From positions 62,001-126,000 of the forward strand of contig NZ_JACEZT010000011.1 of the NCBI RefSeq assembly GCF_014042345.1: DNA of 64,000 nucleotides, read 5' to 3'. The translations under genes were made by a program, and so were the position numbers. The first letter of the stretch is position 1; each line of letters opens with the position of its first letter. A model generated the notes under the pieces. It ran no database searches, was not told the DNA's origin, and saw nothing but the letters and a program-made list of their open reading frames with translations. This document shows positions 53,509-62,404 of the stretch, piece after piece. Origin of the DNA: Rugamonas brunnea (GTDB lineage Bacteria; Pseudomonadota; Gammaproteobacteria; Burkholderiales; Burkholderiaceae_D).

Positions 53509-54879
53509 TCAGCCGCGGTGCTCGGCCCGCCAGCGGCGCCGCAGTTCGTGGGACGACGCCAGTTCGGCCGGCGCCATGGTGCGCGCGATCAGCTTGCGCT
53601 GGTTGTCAGCCGTCTCGTCGCCATGCTCGGCCGACAGCGACACCCACATGTGCGCGCGCACCACGTCGCGCGGCACGCCGCGCCCCCCGTTGTACATGCC
53701 ACCCAGGTTGTACTGGGCCAGCGGATGGCCCTGGTCAGCCGCCTTGCGATACCACAACACAGCCTGCACGTCGTCCTGCGCCACGCCATGGCCATTGGCA
53801 TACATGACGCCGAGATTGTTCTGGGCGCTGGCGTCGCCCTGGTCGGCCGCCGTGCGATACCAGACCACCGCCTTTTCCTCATCCTTGGGCACGCCGTTCC
53901 CGTTGGCGTACATGACACCGACATTGAACTGCGCGTTGGCCGTGCCCTGCTCAGCCGCGCGCTGATACCAGGCCAGCGCCTGCGCCTGGTCGCGCTCGAC
54001 GCCGCGCCCATGCGCGTACATACCGCCGAGGTTGTACTGGGCCAGCGCATGGCCGGCATCGGCGGCCCGCTGATACCAGCGGCAAGCGCGCGCCTCGTCC
54101 TGGTCCACTCCCCGGCCGGTGGCCAGCATGATGCCGAGGTTAAACTGTGCGTCCGTGTCATCCTGTTCCGCCGCCCGCGCCAGCCACGCGTAGGCGCGCG
54201 TCGCATCCTGCGCCACGCCCCTTCCCTGGGCATAGGCCACCCCGACCTGGCGTTGGGCCACCGCATCGCCCTGGGATGCGGCTTGGCGGAACCAGGCCAG
54301 CGCCTGCGCATCACTGGGTGTCACGCCCTGGCCGCGCTTGTACATCAGTCCAAGGTTAAGCTGGGCCGTCGCATCGCCTTGCAGCGCCGCCTTGCGGAAC
54401 CAGGCCAGCGCCAGCGCGTAGTTGCGCCGCGTGCCCAATCCCTGGGCGTAGGCTTCACCGAGCAGGGTCTGGGCACTGGCCACACCTTGTTCCGAGGCGC
54501 GATAGAACCAGGCCAGCGCCATCTCGTCGCTACGGGGCACGCCTCGCCCGCGCTTGTACATCATGCCCAGGTTCTGCTGGGCCGACGCGTCGCCCTGGTT
54601 GGCCGCGCGCCGGAACCAGCGCGCCGCTTCCAGGTCGCTGGCCACCACGCCGCGGCCGTTGTAATACATGGCCCCCAGATGATTTTGCGCGAACACCAGT
54701 CCCTGCTCGGCGGCCGCGCGCATCCAGTGGAACGCGCGGGCATCATCGCGCGCGACGCCATGGCCCGTCTTGTACAGCAGCGCCAGGTTGAATTGTCCGT
54801 AGGGATTGCCCTGTTCGGCCGCGTCGCGAAACCAGACGTAGCTATCGTAGCTGTCCTTGGCTGAGTTCAGGTTTTTCAT
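53509..54879 (-). CDS. Sel1-repeat protein
   Basis: 456 aa from ATG 54879, with GGAGG 7 nt upstream; a longer frame exists but lacks a ribosome site. Eleven tandem 36-residue Sel1 (TPR-like) repeats of the form AQxNLGxMYxxGxGV run from about residue 25 to 425. No signal peptide, so it is a cytoplasmic scaffold. The partner is unknown. Convergent with the EAL-CBS-GGDEF gene. A 19-bp palindrome lies 150 bp upstream. Confidence 0.9.
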   Translation of the reverse strand: MKNLNSAKDSYDSYVWFRDAAEQGNPYGQFNLALLYKTGHGVARDDARAFHWMRAAAEQGLVFAQNHLGAMYYNGRGVVASDLEAARWFRRAANQGDASAQQNLGMMYKRGRGVPRSDEMALAWFYRASEQGVASAQTLLGEAYAQGLGTRRNYALALAWFRKAALQGDATAQLNLGLMYKRGQGVTPSDAQALAWFRQAASQGDAVAQRQVGVAYAQGRGVAQDATRAYAWLARAAEQDDTDAQFNLGIMLATGRGVDQDEARACRWYQRAADAGHALAQYNLGGMYAHGRGVERDQAQALAWYQRAAEQGTANAQFNVGVMYANGNGVPKDEEKAVVWYRTAADQGDASAQNNLGVMYANGHGVAQDDVQAVLWYRKAADQGHPLAQYNLGGMYNGGRGVPRDVVRAHMWVSLSAEHGDETADNQRKLIARTMAPAELASSHELRRRWRAEHRG

Positions 54880-55025
54880 GCGACACCTCCAGCTGCCCCA
54901 TCTGGCGCCGTCGCCGGGATGCGCCCGCCTAAACGATAGCGTACGCGCACCGGCAATGCGTAACAATGTTGTCTAAATTATAAATTGACGTGGGCGTGCG
55001 GTTTTGAGGCAGCGCAAATGACATG

Positions 55026-55044
55026 GCAAATTGTTATCATTTGC
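55026..55044. promoter_or_regulatory. Fur/Zur-like palindrome
   Basis: The 19-mer has arms GCAAAT / ATTTGC around a TGTTATC core, and reads as a weak Fur-type box on the minus strand (TGATAACAATTT). It lies upstream of the Sel1 gene and downstream of the metal-uptake operon. Confidence 0.4.
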
Positions 55045-55073
55045 TGTTCTGATGGAAACATTTGGCAGGCGAA

Positions 55074-55111
55074 CCGGGCCAGCCGTAGCCCGAGGAAGGC
55101 GGCTGGCCCGG
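55074..55111. terminator. Hairpin after the metal ABC permease gene
   Basis: 11-bp perfect stem CCGGGCCAGCC / GGCTGGCCCGG with a 16-nt loop, 24 bp after the permease stop. No T-run follows, so it may stabilise the 3' end rather than terminate. Confidence 0.45.
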
Positions 55112-55134
55112 CGCGAGGATGCGCCAGCTTGCGC

Positions 55135-55917
55135 TTAGCCGTGGCGGCTGGAGAGTGTACCCTGGCGTTTGGGGCCTGCCGCGTAGACCAGCATGGCCAG
55201 TATCGCCAGGCACCAGACAATCAGTGCGCCCGATGGCAAATCGAACAGGGTCGACAGCACCAGCCCGCTCGCGTAGCCGGCGGCGCCGATCAGGTAGGCC
55301 AGCACCAGCCGCTTCCTGCCCGCGTAGTGACGCACGGCCAGGCCGGGCACGATCAGGCTGGTGAACACGAGGTAGACGCCCACCAGCTGCACCGAGGCCG
55401 TCACGGCCAGCGCGAAGATCAGGTAGAAACCCAGGCGGCTGAGCCTATCCCGGAACAGCAACAGCAGCGCGCTGATGACGACAGTGCCGATGGCAGGCAC
55501 CAGCAACTGGTCGTACCGCACCCACAGAATCTGGCCGGCCAGCAAGTCCTGCAAATGCTCGCCGCCATGGGGGTTGTGCGCCACCAGCAGCAGTCCAGCC
55601 GTGGCGGCCAGGATGAACATCACGCCGATCTGCGCTTCCTGCACTTCCGGCCAGCGCTTCTCGGTCCAGGTCAGCAGCACGGCGCCCAGCACGGCCGCCA
55701 GCGCGGCGGCCACCTGCACGGCCCAGCCTTGCGGATCGAAGTCGGCCACGCCGGCGATGATGACGCCAAGCGCGGCGATCTGGGCGATGGCCAGGTCGAT
55801 GAAGACGATGCCACGCTTGAGCACCTGGGCGCCCAGCGGAATGTGGGTGACCAGCACCAGCAAGCCTGCCAGCAGCGCCGGCAGGATGATCAACAGGTCA
55901 AACGATACGGCCGTCAT
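55135..55917 (-). CDS. Metal ABC transporter permease (ZnuB/MntB family)
   Basis: 260 aa, seven or eight TM helices, ABC-3 family. The family region LIVPGLAVRHYAGRKRLVLA is present near the centre. It should form the inner-membrane channel for zinc or manganese. Its start overlaps the binding-protein stop by 4 bp. The matching ATPase gene is not in the operon. Confidence 0.88.
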   Translation of the reverse strand: MTAVSFDLLIILPALLAGLLVLVTHIPLGAQVLKRGIVFIDLAIAQIAALGVIIAGVADFDPQGWAVQVAAALAAVLGAVLLTWTEKRWPEVQEAQIGVMFILAATAGLLLVAHNPHGGEHLQDLLAGQILWVRYDQLLVPAIGTVVISALLLLFRDRLSRLGFYLIFALAVTASVQLVGVYLVFTSLIVPGLAVRHYAGRKRLVLAYLIGAAGYASGLVLSTLFDLPSGALIVWCLAILAMLVYAAGPKRQGTLSSRHG

Positions 55918-56831
55918 TTATTGGCATCCATCAGGCGTTGCACCGTGTCGTCGAACAGGCCGAACAGGTCCTTGGCGCGGTCGTCGCCGCCCACCGTGAA
56001 CGGCAGCACGACGGCGGGAATCTTCGCATGCTCGGACAGCCATTGGGAGGCGCGGCCATCCTGGTACGCGGCACGCAACACCATGCGGGCAGGCTGGTGC
56101 TGCAACTGGCCCAGCAAGCCCGACAAGTGGGCCGCGCTCGGCTCCACGCCCGGCTTTGGTTCGAGCGTACCCACCTGGCGCAGGCCCAACCAGTTCATCA
56201 GGTATTCCATGTTCTTGTGGTGCTCGACCACGGCCACGCCTTTCAACGGCGCAGCCTGCTTCTCCCACTTCAGCATAGCCGCGTCCCAGCGCGCCGCGAA
56301 GTCCTTCTGGCGGGACTGGTAGTAGGCGGCGTTGGCCGGGTCCAGTTCCGCCAGCCGCTTGGCCAGCGCCACGGCCACCAGCGCGATATTGTGCGGGTTC
56401 TGCTGGATGTGCGGATTGCCGGCCGCGTGCACATCGCCTTCGCTGCGGTCCACCTTGCCTGGCACATCAAGGCGCGGCACATAGGCGCCGGCTTCGAAAT
56501 TGCCGGGCTGGCCAGCCGCGATCTTGCCGTTGCCGGACTGCTGGATCAGCACCGGCAGCCAGCCCACTTCCAGTTCCAGGCCCGTGCACACGAGCAGGTT
56601 GGCATTGCGGGTGCGTGCAATCAGGCTGGGCCGCGCTTCGATACGGTGCGGGTCCTGTAGCGCGTTGGTGGCGCTCGACACCTTGACCTTGTCGCCGCCC
56701 AGTTCAGTGGTCAGGGCCTCCCACTCCGGCTCGCAGGCGAGCACGTTGACGGTGGCATGGGATGGCAGGCAGAACATGGCGCTCGCGCACGCGATGGCGG
56801 CCCGCAGCAGGATGTGACGTTGTTTCAGCAT
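55914..56831 (-). CDS. Metal-binding ABC solute-binding protein (ZnuA-like)
   Basis: 305 aa with a signal peptide (AAIACASAMFCLPSHA). Cluster A-1 fold: conserved metal-site residues occur in AGNPHIQQNPHN and VVEHHKNMEYL. The His-rich loop of classical ZnuA is missing. Probably binds zinc, but manganese is possible. 9 bp after the outer-membrane protein gene and overlapping the permease gene. Confidence 0.85.
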   Translation of the reverse strand: MLKQRHILLRAAIACASAMFCLPSHATVNVLACEPEWEALTTELGGDKVKVSSATNALQDPHRIEARPSLIARTRNANLLVCTGLELEVGWLPVLIQQSGNGKIAAGQPGNFEAGAYVPRLDVPGKVDRSEGDVHAAGNPHIQQNPHNIALVAVALAKRLAELDPANAAYYQSRQKDFAARWDAAMLKWEKQAAPLKGVAVVEHHKNMEYLMNWLGLRQVGTLEPKPGVEPSAAHLSGLLGQLQHQPARMVLRAAYQDGRASQWLSEHAKIPAVVLPFTVGGDDRAKDLFGLFDDTVQRLMDANK

Positions 56832-56840
56832 GGCAGCTCC

Positions 56841-58340
56841 TTAGAAAGCGTGGGCAGCGTGCGTGCCCAGACTCATAATGTATTGCAGGAAAATCTGGTT
56901 ATCGGTGACGCCGGGGCGCGACTGGTCCCGTGCCAGTTGCAACCGCAGCCGCGAGAATTCCGACGGGCTGTAGTCCACCATCACGCTGCTGCGCGTGGGG
57001 TTGTAACCTTCCAGGATGGGGAAACTGGCCAGCGCCAGCGCGCCGCTGTCGACCAGGCCGATGCGTGGCGTGCCAGACGACAGGCGGTCGTAACGGGCGC
57101 CGACGCGCCAGTACGGCATGAACTGGTAGACGCCCTGTACGTACCAGCCCGACTGCTCGCTACGGTAGGCGCCGTTGGCCGCGTCGGCCGTCCCGGCGGC
57201 ATAGTCCAGGCTGCCATCTTCCTTGCGCCGGAAGTATTCGCCGAGCAGCTTGAAGTTGGTCCGGGTGGAGTTGCCATTGGGCGCCCACTTGTAGATGGCG
57301 TCGGCGATCCAGGTGGCCGACTTGCCGCTGAACGCGTAGTTCAGGCCGCCATCCTCGTAGCCGCGCTGCTGCGCGCCCGTGTGCAGATAGGACAGGCCGG
57401 CGCGGTAGCTGGCCGAATCGCCGATGTCGTCCCCGACGTGGGCAAACACGCTCCACGCGCCCACGCCGTTCTTGTTGCGGTCGTTGCCCGGATAGGCGGC
57501 GCCGTCGCCGGCTTCCATGCCGATTTCCAGGAACTGGTCGAGCGGCGCCAGCCACTTGGCCTGCACCCCGTCCGGCTTGTATTGGCCGCCGAGGAAAGCC
57601 TGGTAGGCCAGCGGCGCATCCACGAAGTCCCAGGTGTGGGCGTGCTGGCTGTTCAGGTAGCCAATGGACGACAGGAAGCGGCCCGCCTTCAGGTTGATTC
57701 CATTGGGCATGTCGCGGGTCTGGATGAACGCTTCCTCCACGCTCAGCGTGTTGTCGCCGGCCAGCGAGAAGGTCAGCTGGCCCGCGAACTGCGGATCGAT
57801 ATTGGCGGCCATGGTCAGCTCCGACTCGCCGAGACTGAAGCCGCGCTTGCCCGGTCCCGCTTCGCCGCCGCTGGGAATGAAGCCCTGCAAGCGGTATTGC
57901 GTGGGGTCCTGCGACAGGTTCTGCAGGGTGCCGCCGAGGATCATGGAAATGTTGGGATTGAACAGGTTGGCCGGCGGCGCGGCGCCGCCGATCGGCGCGG
58001 CGGGCGCGGCGGAAGCGGCCGCCCCCATCGTGCTTGCCGTCGCAACTGCCGGCGCCGGTGCGGGCGCCGCGTCCTGCTGGGCCGCGGCTGACGCGGGCTG
58101 CTGGGCGGCGGGCGCGGGGGCCAAGGTCGCCAGCTGGGCCTGGGCGGCGGCCGTGGCGGCCTGGGCTTGCTGCAAGCGCTGCTCCAGCGATTGCAGGCGG
58201 GCCTCGTAATCCTTTTGCATCTGGGCGATCTGGGCACGGATCGCCGCCAGTTCTTTCTTTTCCGACTTGTCGGCCGCGTGCGCGCCAGGCGCGGCCACGG
58301 CGGCGCTCACGGCGAGCGCCATAATGCTGCGTTTCAGCAT
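56841..58340 (-). CDS. Outer-membrane porin-like protein of the metal operon
   Basis: 499 aa from ATG 58340, with AGGA 5 nt upstream. A signal peptide is followed by a coiled coil (about 30-70, EARLQSLEQRLQQAQ), an Ala/Pro linker and a beta-barrel rich in alternating aromatic strands (GRFLSSIGYLNSQHAHTW; last strand ends NQIFLQYIMSLGTHAAHAF, in part). It resembles phosphate/anion-selective porins. Position at the head of the metal ABC genes suggests it passes zinc across the outer membrane. No plug domain or TonB box is evident. Confidence 0.72.
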   Translation of the reverse strand: MLKRSIMALAVSAAVAAPGAHAADKSEKKELAAIRAQIAQMQKDYEARLQSLEQRLQQAQAATAAAQAQLATLAPAPAAQQPASAAAQQDAAPAPAPAVATASTMGAAASAAPAAPIGGAAPPANLFNPNISMILGGTLQNLSQDPTQYRLQGFIPSGGEAGPGKRGFSLGESELTMAANIDPQFAGQLTFSLAGDNTLSVEEAFIQTRDMPNGINLKAGRFLSSIGYLNSQHAHTWDFVDAPLAYQAFLGGQYKPDGVQAKWLAPLDQFLEIGMEAGDGAAYPGNDRNKNGVGAWSVFAHVGDDIGDSASYRAGLSYLHTGAQQRGYEDGGLNYAFSGKSATWIADAIYKWAPNGNSTRTNFKLLGEYFRRKEDGSLDYAAGTADAANGAYRSEQSGWYVQGVYQFMPYWRVGARYDRLSSGTPRIGLVDSGALALASFPILEGYNPTRSSVMVDYSPSEFSRLRLQLARDQSRPGVTDNQIFLQYIMSLGTHAAHAF

Positions 58341-58415
58341 GTTGGTCCTTTTTTGAATGAAATGATGCGCGCCGCCGCCTGCCAGGCAGGGCGACGGAAC
58401 GACGGTGGTTTTCAA

Positions 58416-58763
58416 TCAGGCCAGGACTGGCGGGGCGCGGGAATGGAAGACGCAGACGGTGCGCCGGCAGAACGACGTTTCCGTGCCGACGACGACGGCC
58501 ACGGCGCCAGCGCGCGTAGCCGGGAAGGAATGGATGGCCGTGTCGAGCGCCGAGCCGATCTGGGCGAACGCCAGACATTGCTCGCAGCTCTGGTCCAGTG
58601 CCAGCGATTTCGCGACGCGGCCCTGCCGCTCGCCCGCGCTGGCCGACACGCGGCCGTTGCCATTGCCGGACCAGTGCGACAGCGCATGCGAGATCCCCAT
58701 CTGCTGGGACAGTACCAGCAGAAGCGACAGCATCACATAAGCAAAGGTGCGGCGGACGTTCAC
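58416..58763 (-). CDS. Small exported Cys-containing protein (DUF2946-like)
   Basis: 115 aa from a GTG at 58763. N-terminal hydrophobic segment (AYVMLSLLLVLSQQMG), then a CxxC in LDQSCEQCLAFAQIG. DUF2946-type proteins with this shape often sit beside metal transporters; the assignment is tentative. First gene of the metal-uptake operon, 75 bp before the porin gene. Confidence 0.55.
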   Translation of the reverse strand: MNVRRTFAYVMLSLLLVLSQQMGISHALSHWSGNGNGRVSASAGERQGRVAKSLALDQSCEQCLAFAQIGSALDTAIHSFPATRAGAVAVVVGTETSFCRRTVCVFHSRAPPVLA

Positions 58764-58853
58764 AAATTAGCAACTAACGGAAAACGATGGGCGTATTGTA
58801 ATGCGATCGGCACAAGGTTTGCGCGTTTTTTTGTATCGAATGGCCGATGCCCC

Positions 58854-59483
58854 TCAAGGCGCGGGCGCTTGCTTTTGCAAGAAGGCAGGCACTTTGGCGG
58901 CCGCCAGTTTGTTCACCGACACCAGCAACGCCGGATCGACGGGCCCCAGGCCATAGTGGCGGTCCAGGTGGCGGCCGATGTGCAGCAGCACCTCGGCCGC
59001 CACTTCCGCGTCGGACTCGGCCCGGTGGGCCGCGCTCCGGAAGCGGATACCCAGTTGTTCGGACAGATTGCCGAGCTTGTAGCTGGCCAGTTGCGGGAAC
59101 ACCCGGCGCGACAGCTTGAGCGAGCACACCAGGCCCGTGTGGGCCGGCGCCAGGCCCAGCCGCGCGCTTTCCGCCCGCAGGAATTTCTCGTCGAAGCTGG
59201 CGTTATGGGCCGACAAGGTGTCGCTGCCTATGAAATCCAGCAACTCCGGCACCACGCGCGCCACCGGCGGCGCGCTGTCGACCATGGCCTGGGTGATGCC
59301 GGTCAGGCCCGTGATGAAGGCGGGAATGCGCACATTGCAGTTAATCAGCGAAACGTAGCGCTCCACCACCTGCCCGCCGGCGATGCGCAAGGCCGCCACC
59401 TCCGTGATGCGGTCGCCCATGTCGGGCGACAGGCCCGTCGTCTCGAAGTCGATCATGACGATCGGTTTGTCAAACACTTGCAT
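58854..59483 (-). CDS. 3'-5' exonuclease, DEDDh (DnaQ-like)
   Basis: 209 aa. The three exonuclease motifs are present: Exo I IDFETTGLS, Exo II SAHNASFDEKF and Exo III HRAESDAEVA. This is the metal-dependent DEDDh nuclease fold, like DNA polymerase III epsilon, but a stand-alone gene. Possible roles are RNA or DNA trimming. 24 bp downstream of the YegD gene, probably co-transcribed. Confidence 0.9.
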   Translation of the reverse strand: MQVFDKPIVMIDFETTGLSPDMGDRITEVAALRIAGGQVVERYVSLINCNVRIPAFITGLTGITQAMVDSAPPVARVVPELLDFIGSDTLSAHNASFDEKFLRAESARLGLAPAHTGLVCSLKLSRRVFPQLASYKLGNLSEQLGIRFRSAAHRAESDAEVAAEVLLHIGRHLDRHYGLGPVDPALLVSVNKLAAAKVPAFLQKQAPAP

Positions 59484-59507
59484 CGCGTGTTCCCTTAGTC
59501 AGAAAAA

Positions 59508-60758
59508 TCAGCCGAACTTGCGCACGGCATCCAGCGCCAGCCCGGCGCCGATGCTGCCGAAACGGTCGCCCTCGACCTTGCGGGCCGCGGGCAGCAGCGC
59601 CGTGATGCGCTCCCGCAGCAGGCGCACGCCGCTGGAGCCGCCGGTGAAGAACACCGTGTCCACGGCGTCGGGCGCCACACCCGCGTCGGCCAGCAGCTTG
59701 AGCACGGTTTGCTCAACCGAGGTGACCAGGTGGCCGATGGCGTCGTCGAATTGCTGGCGCTCCAGTTGGACGGTGGTGGCGGGCGACAAACGGTCCAGCT
59801 CCAGCGCCACGCTGGCCGCGTCCGACAGCGCGATCTTGCCCTCCTCCACCCGCATCGCCAGCCAGTGACCGGCCCGGTGGTCGATCAGCTTCTGGAGGCG
59901 GCCCAGCTTATCCGGTTCGGCCGCGTCGCGGCAGATATCGGCCAGTTGCACCCACATTTTCTTGGTGTATGCCTGGTTGATCGTATGCCAGGTGGCCAGG
60001 TTGAAGTAGTAGCTGGACGGCACTTCGCTGTTGTTGCGCAGCCGGCTGCCATAGCCCAGCAGGGGCATCACTGAAGACAGGCTCAGGTATTTATCGAAGT
60101 CCGTGCCGCCGATGTGGACGCCGCCGTTGGCCAGGATGTCGTCCCGCCGCTCGGCCTGCCTGGCCCGCTCGGGCGACAGCCGCACCAGCGAGAAGTCGGA
60201 CGTGCCGCCGCCGATGTCGGCGATCAGCACCAACTCTTCGCGGCTAATCTGGGATTCATAATCGAAGGCGGCGGCGATCGGCTCGAACTGGAAGGCGATC
60301 TCCTTGAAGCCGACCGAGCGCGCCACCTCGGCCAAGGTGTCCTGGGCCAGCTGGTCGTTGGCGGCGCTGTCGTCGATGAAAAACACGGGCCGGCCGAACA
60401 CGGCCGAGGTGAATTCCCGCCCCGCCGCCAGTTCGGCGCGGCGTTTGAGTTCGCCGATGAACTGGGCCAGCAACATGCGGAATGGCAAAGCGCGGCCGCC
60501 CACTTCCGTCTGGCCGTCGATCAGGCTGGTGCCGAGCAGGCTCTTGAGCGAGCGCATCAACCGGCCCTCGTAGCCGGCCAGATACTGGCTCAGCGCGGCG
60601 CGGCCAAAGCTGACGTCGTCGTCTTCCGCGTTGAAAAAAACGATGGACGGCAAGGTCTCCTTGCCATCCTCCAACCCCAGCATGACGGGGTGGCCGGGCC
60701 GCACCCAACCCACAGTGGAATTTGACGTGCCAAAATCGACACCGCAAGCAATGGCCAT
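59508..60758 (-). CDS. Hsp70-family protein, YegD type
   Basis: 416 aa. The actin-like ATPase core has phosphate-1 ACGVDFGTSNSTVGW, connect-1/phosphate-2 IADIGGGTSDFSLV, and adenosine motif VFFTGGSSGVRLL. The substrate-binding domain of DnaK is absent, as in YegD. The client is unknown. In a probable two-gene unit with the exonuclease. Confidence 0.9.
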   Translation of the reverse strand: MAIACGVDFGTSNSTVGWVRPGHPVMLGLEDGKETLPSIVFFNAEDDDVSFGRAALSQYLAGYEGRLMRSLKSLLGTSLIDGQTEVGGRALPFRMLLAQFIGELKRRAELAAGREFTSAVFGRPVFFIDDSAANDQLAQDTLAEVARSVGFKEIAFQFEPIAAAFDYESQISREELVLIADIGGGTSDFSLVRLSPERARQAERRDDILANGGVHIGGTDFDKYLSLSSVMPLLGYGSRLRNNSEVPSSYYFNLATWHTINQAYTKKMWVQLADICRDAAEPDKLGRLQKLIDHRAGHWLAMRVEEGKIALSDAASVALELDRLSPATTVQLERQQFDDAIGHLVTSVEQTVLKLLADAGVAPDAVDTVFFTGGSSGVRLLRERITALLPAARKVEGDRFGSIGAGLALDAVRKFG

Positions 60759-60973
60759 GTCGACCCTTCCCGAATATAAAGGGGCGTCATTTTAGCAGAA
60801 ATGGCGGCGCCGATCCGGTTTTAAGGCGGAAATAGTCGTGCCCGCTCATGGCGTGCCAGCCATCGCGCCACGCCGGATATTGCCGCGGATCAAATCCCAC
60901 CCGCAGCAGCGGGACTACCCTGCCTGTTCCGGCGCCCACGCGCGCCCAACTGTAGCGACAGACGGAGGCGAGC

Positions 60974-61123
60974 ATGGACTTCGCACGCGGCGCATCGGCG
61001 GCCAGCCTGGCCAAGGCCGGCATGAGCGTCCTGACATTGGGCCTGATCTTGACTCTGCCCCTGAGCCTGGCTGGCTGCGGCGGAGGCTGCGCCGACGGCA
61101 GCGCTGGCAACCAGCCCGATTAA
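60974..61123 (+). CDS. Small putative lipoprotein
   Basis: 49 aa, beginning MDFARGASAASLAKAGMSV. GGAGG precedes the ATG by 5 nt. A hydrophobic stretch leads to a lipobox LSLAGC followed by GGGCADGSAGNQPD. Third-position GC is very high, like the neighbours, which supports coding. No known family recognised. It lies between yegD (divergent) and the LacI gene (co-directional). Confidence 0.5.
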   Translation: MDFARGASAASLAKAGMSVLTLGLILTLPLSLAGCGGGCADGSAGNQPD

Positions 61124-61272
61124 GGGGGCGCAAGTTGATATAAAGATGCACTCAGGCCATTGCCATGAAGTAATAGGTTAAGTTATGCTTAAGAGAAATT
61201 TTTTGGCCGTCCGCGGCTGCGGGACCAGGCCTTGGCATGCCAAGCACATGTCCGGCCGGCCCTCATGAGATT

Positions 61273-62358
61273 ATGGCAAAAACCACATCGCCCTTCGGCA
61301 TCGATCACGCACCCGGCGCCGCCGGCCCGGCGGCACGCCGCGTCACGTCCTATGACGTGGCGCTGCTGGCCGGCGTCTCGCAGTCGGCCGTGTCGCGTTG
61401 CTTCAAGCCGGGCGCCAGCGTCTCCAAGGCCACCTATGCGCGTGTGATGAAGGCGGCCGCCAGTCTCGACTACATCCCCAACGCCGCCGCCCGCAGCCTG
61501 ATCACGCGGCGCAGCAACATGGTCGCCGTACTGATCAGCAACACCTCCAATCTGCACTATCCGGAAGTCCTGTCGGCCCTGAGCCAGCAGATCGCCCGGC
61601 ACGGCAAGCGGGTGCTGCTGTTTTCGCTGGTCCAGGAATCGGACGTGGGCCGCACGCTGGCCGACGTATGGCAATACCAGGTGGACGGCGCCATTTCCGT
61701 AGCCAGCCTCAGCGATGACCAGGTGGTGGAGTTCCGTCGCCGCGGCGTGCCGCTGGTGCTGCTGAACCGGCGCACACCGGGCCAGGTGGCCCACACGGTG
61801 ACCTGTGACCAGGTGGAGGCGGCGCGCGCCCTGGTGTCGCGCCTGGCGGCCGCCGGTCACCGGCAATTCGCCCTGATCGAGGGACCGACCGACTCCATTA
61901 TTTCCCAGGAACGCAGGCGCGGCGCATGGCAGCGGCTGACAGAACTGGGCTTGCCCGCCCCGCTCGTGGTGACGGGCCAATACGACTACGCCAGCGGGGG
62001 CACCGGCTTGCGCGACGCGATCCGCCTGCTGGGCCGGGTGCCGGACGCCGTGATTTGCGCCAGCGACGTGATGGCCATCGGTTGCCTCGATTGTGCGCGC
62101 CACGAACTGGGCCTCGCCGTGCCCGGCCAGCTTTCAGTGGCTGGTTTTGATGCGGTGGAACCGTCGAACTGGCTCAGCTACAACCTCACCACGCTGCGCC
62201 AGCCGATGGAGCAAATGGCGGCTGCTGCCGCCGACCTGCTGGTGGCCCAGATCGATGGCCGCCCCACGGATGCTCACCCGCGCCTGTTCAGCGCGCAGTT
62301 CATTGAAGGCGCCACCGCCCGCCTCGCCCCGTTGCCGCCGGACATGCTGGCGGCCTGA
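61273..62358 (+). CDS. LacI-family transcriptional regulator
   Basis: 361 aa from ATG 61273 (MAKTTSPFGIDHAPGAAG); an ATG at 61237 is an alternative. The N-terminal LacI HTH is TSYDVALLAGVSQSAVSRCF with hinge AAARSLITRR; the periplasmic-binding-protein effector domain follows. It normally binds a sugar-type ligand. No sugar gene is adjacent, so the target is elsewhere or is the gene itself. Confidence 0.93.
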   Translation: MAKTTSPFGIDHAPGAAGPAARRVTSYDVALLAGVSQSAVSRCFKPGASVSKATYARVMKAAASLDYIPNAAARSLITRRSNMVAVLISNTSNLHYPEVLSALSQQIARHGKRVLLFSLVQESDVGRTLADVWQYQVDGAISVASLSDDQVVEFRRRGVPLVLLNRRTPGQVAHTVTCDQVEAARALVSRLAAAGHRQFALIEGPTDSIISQERRRGAWQRLTELGLPAPLVVTGQYDYASGGTGLRDAIRLLGRVPDAVICASDVMAIGCLDCARHELGLAVPGQLSVAGFDAVEPSNWLSYNLTTLRQPMEQMAAAAADLLVAQIDGRPTDAHPRLFSAQFIEGATARLAPLPPDMLAA

Positions 62359-62404
62359 CAATGCGCGCTGGCCCAGGCTGGCAGGCCATGGGGCGCCGCT
62401 GCGG

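Noticed and set aside
55074..55111. Hairpin considered as an intrinsic terminator
   Set aside because: The stem is perfect but no T-run follows on either strand; kept only as a low-confidence 3' structure.
60787..60975. Minus-strand frame of 62 codons just upstream of the YegD gene
   Set aside because: Third-position GC is only about 60 percent, well below neighbouring genes, the ribosome site is weak, and it overlaps the lipoprotein start. It could be real but the evidence is poor.
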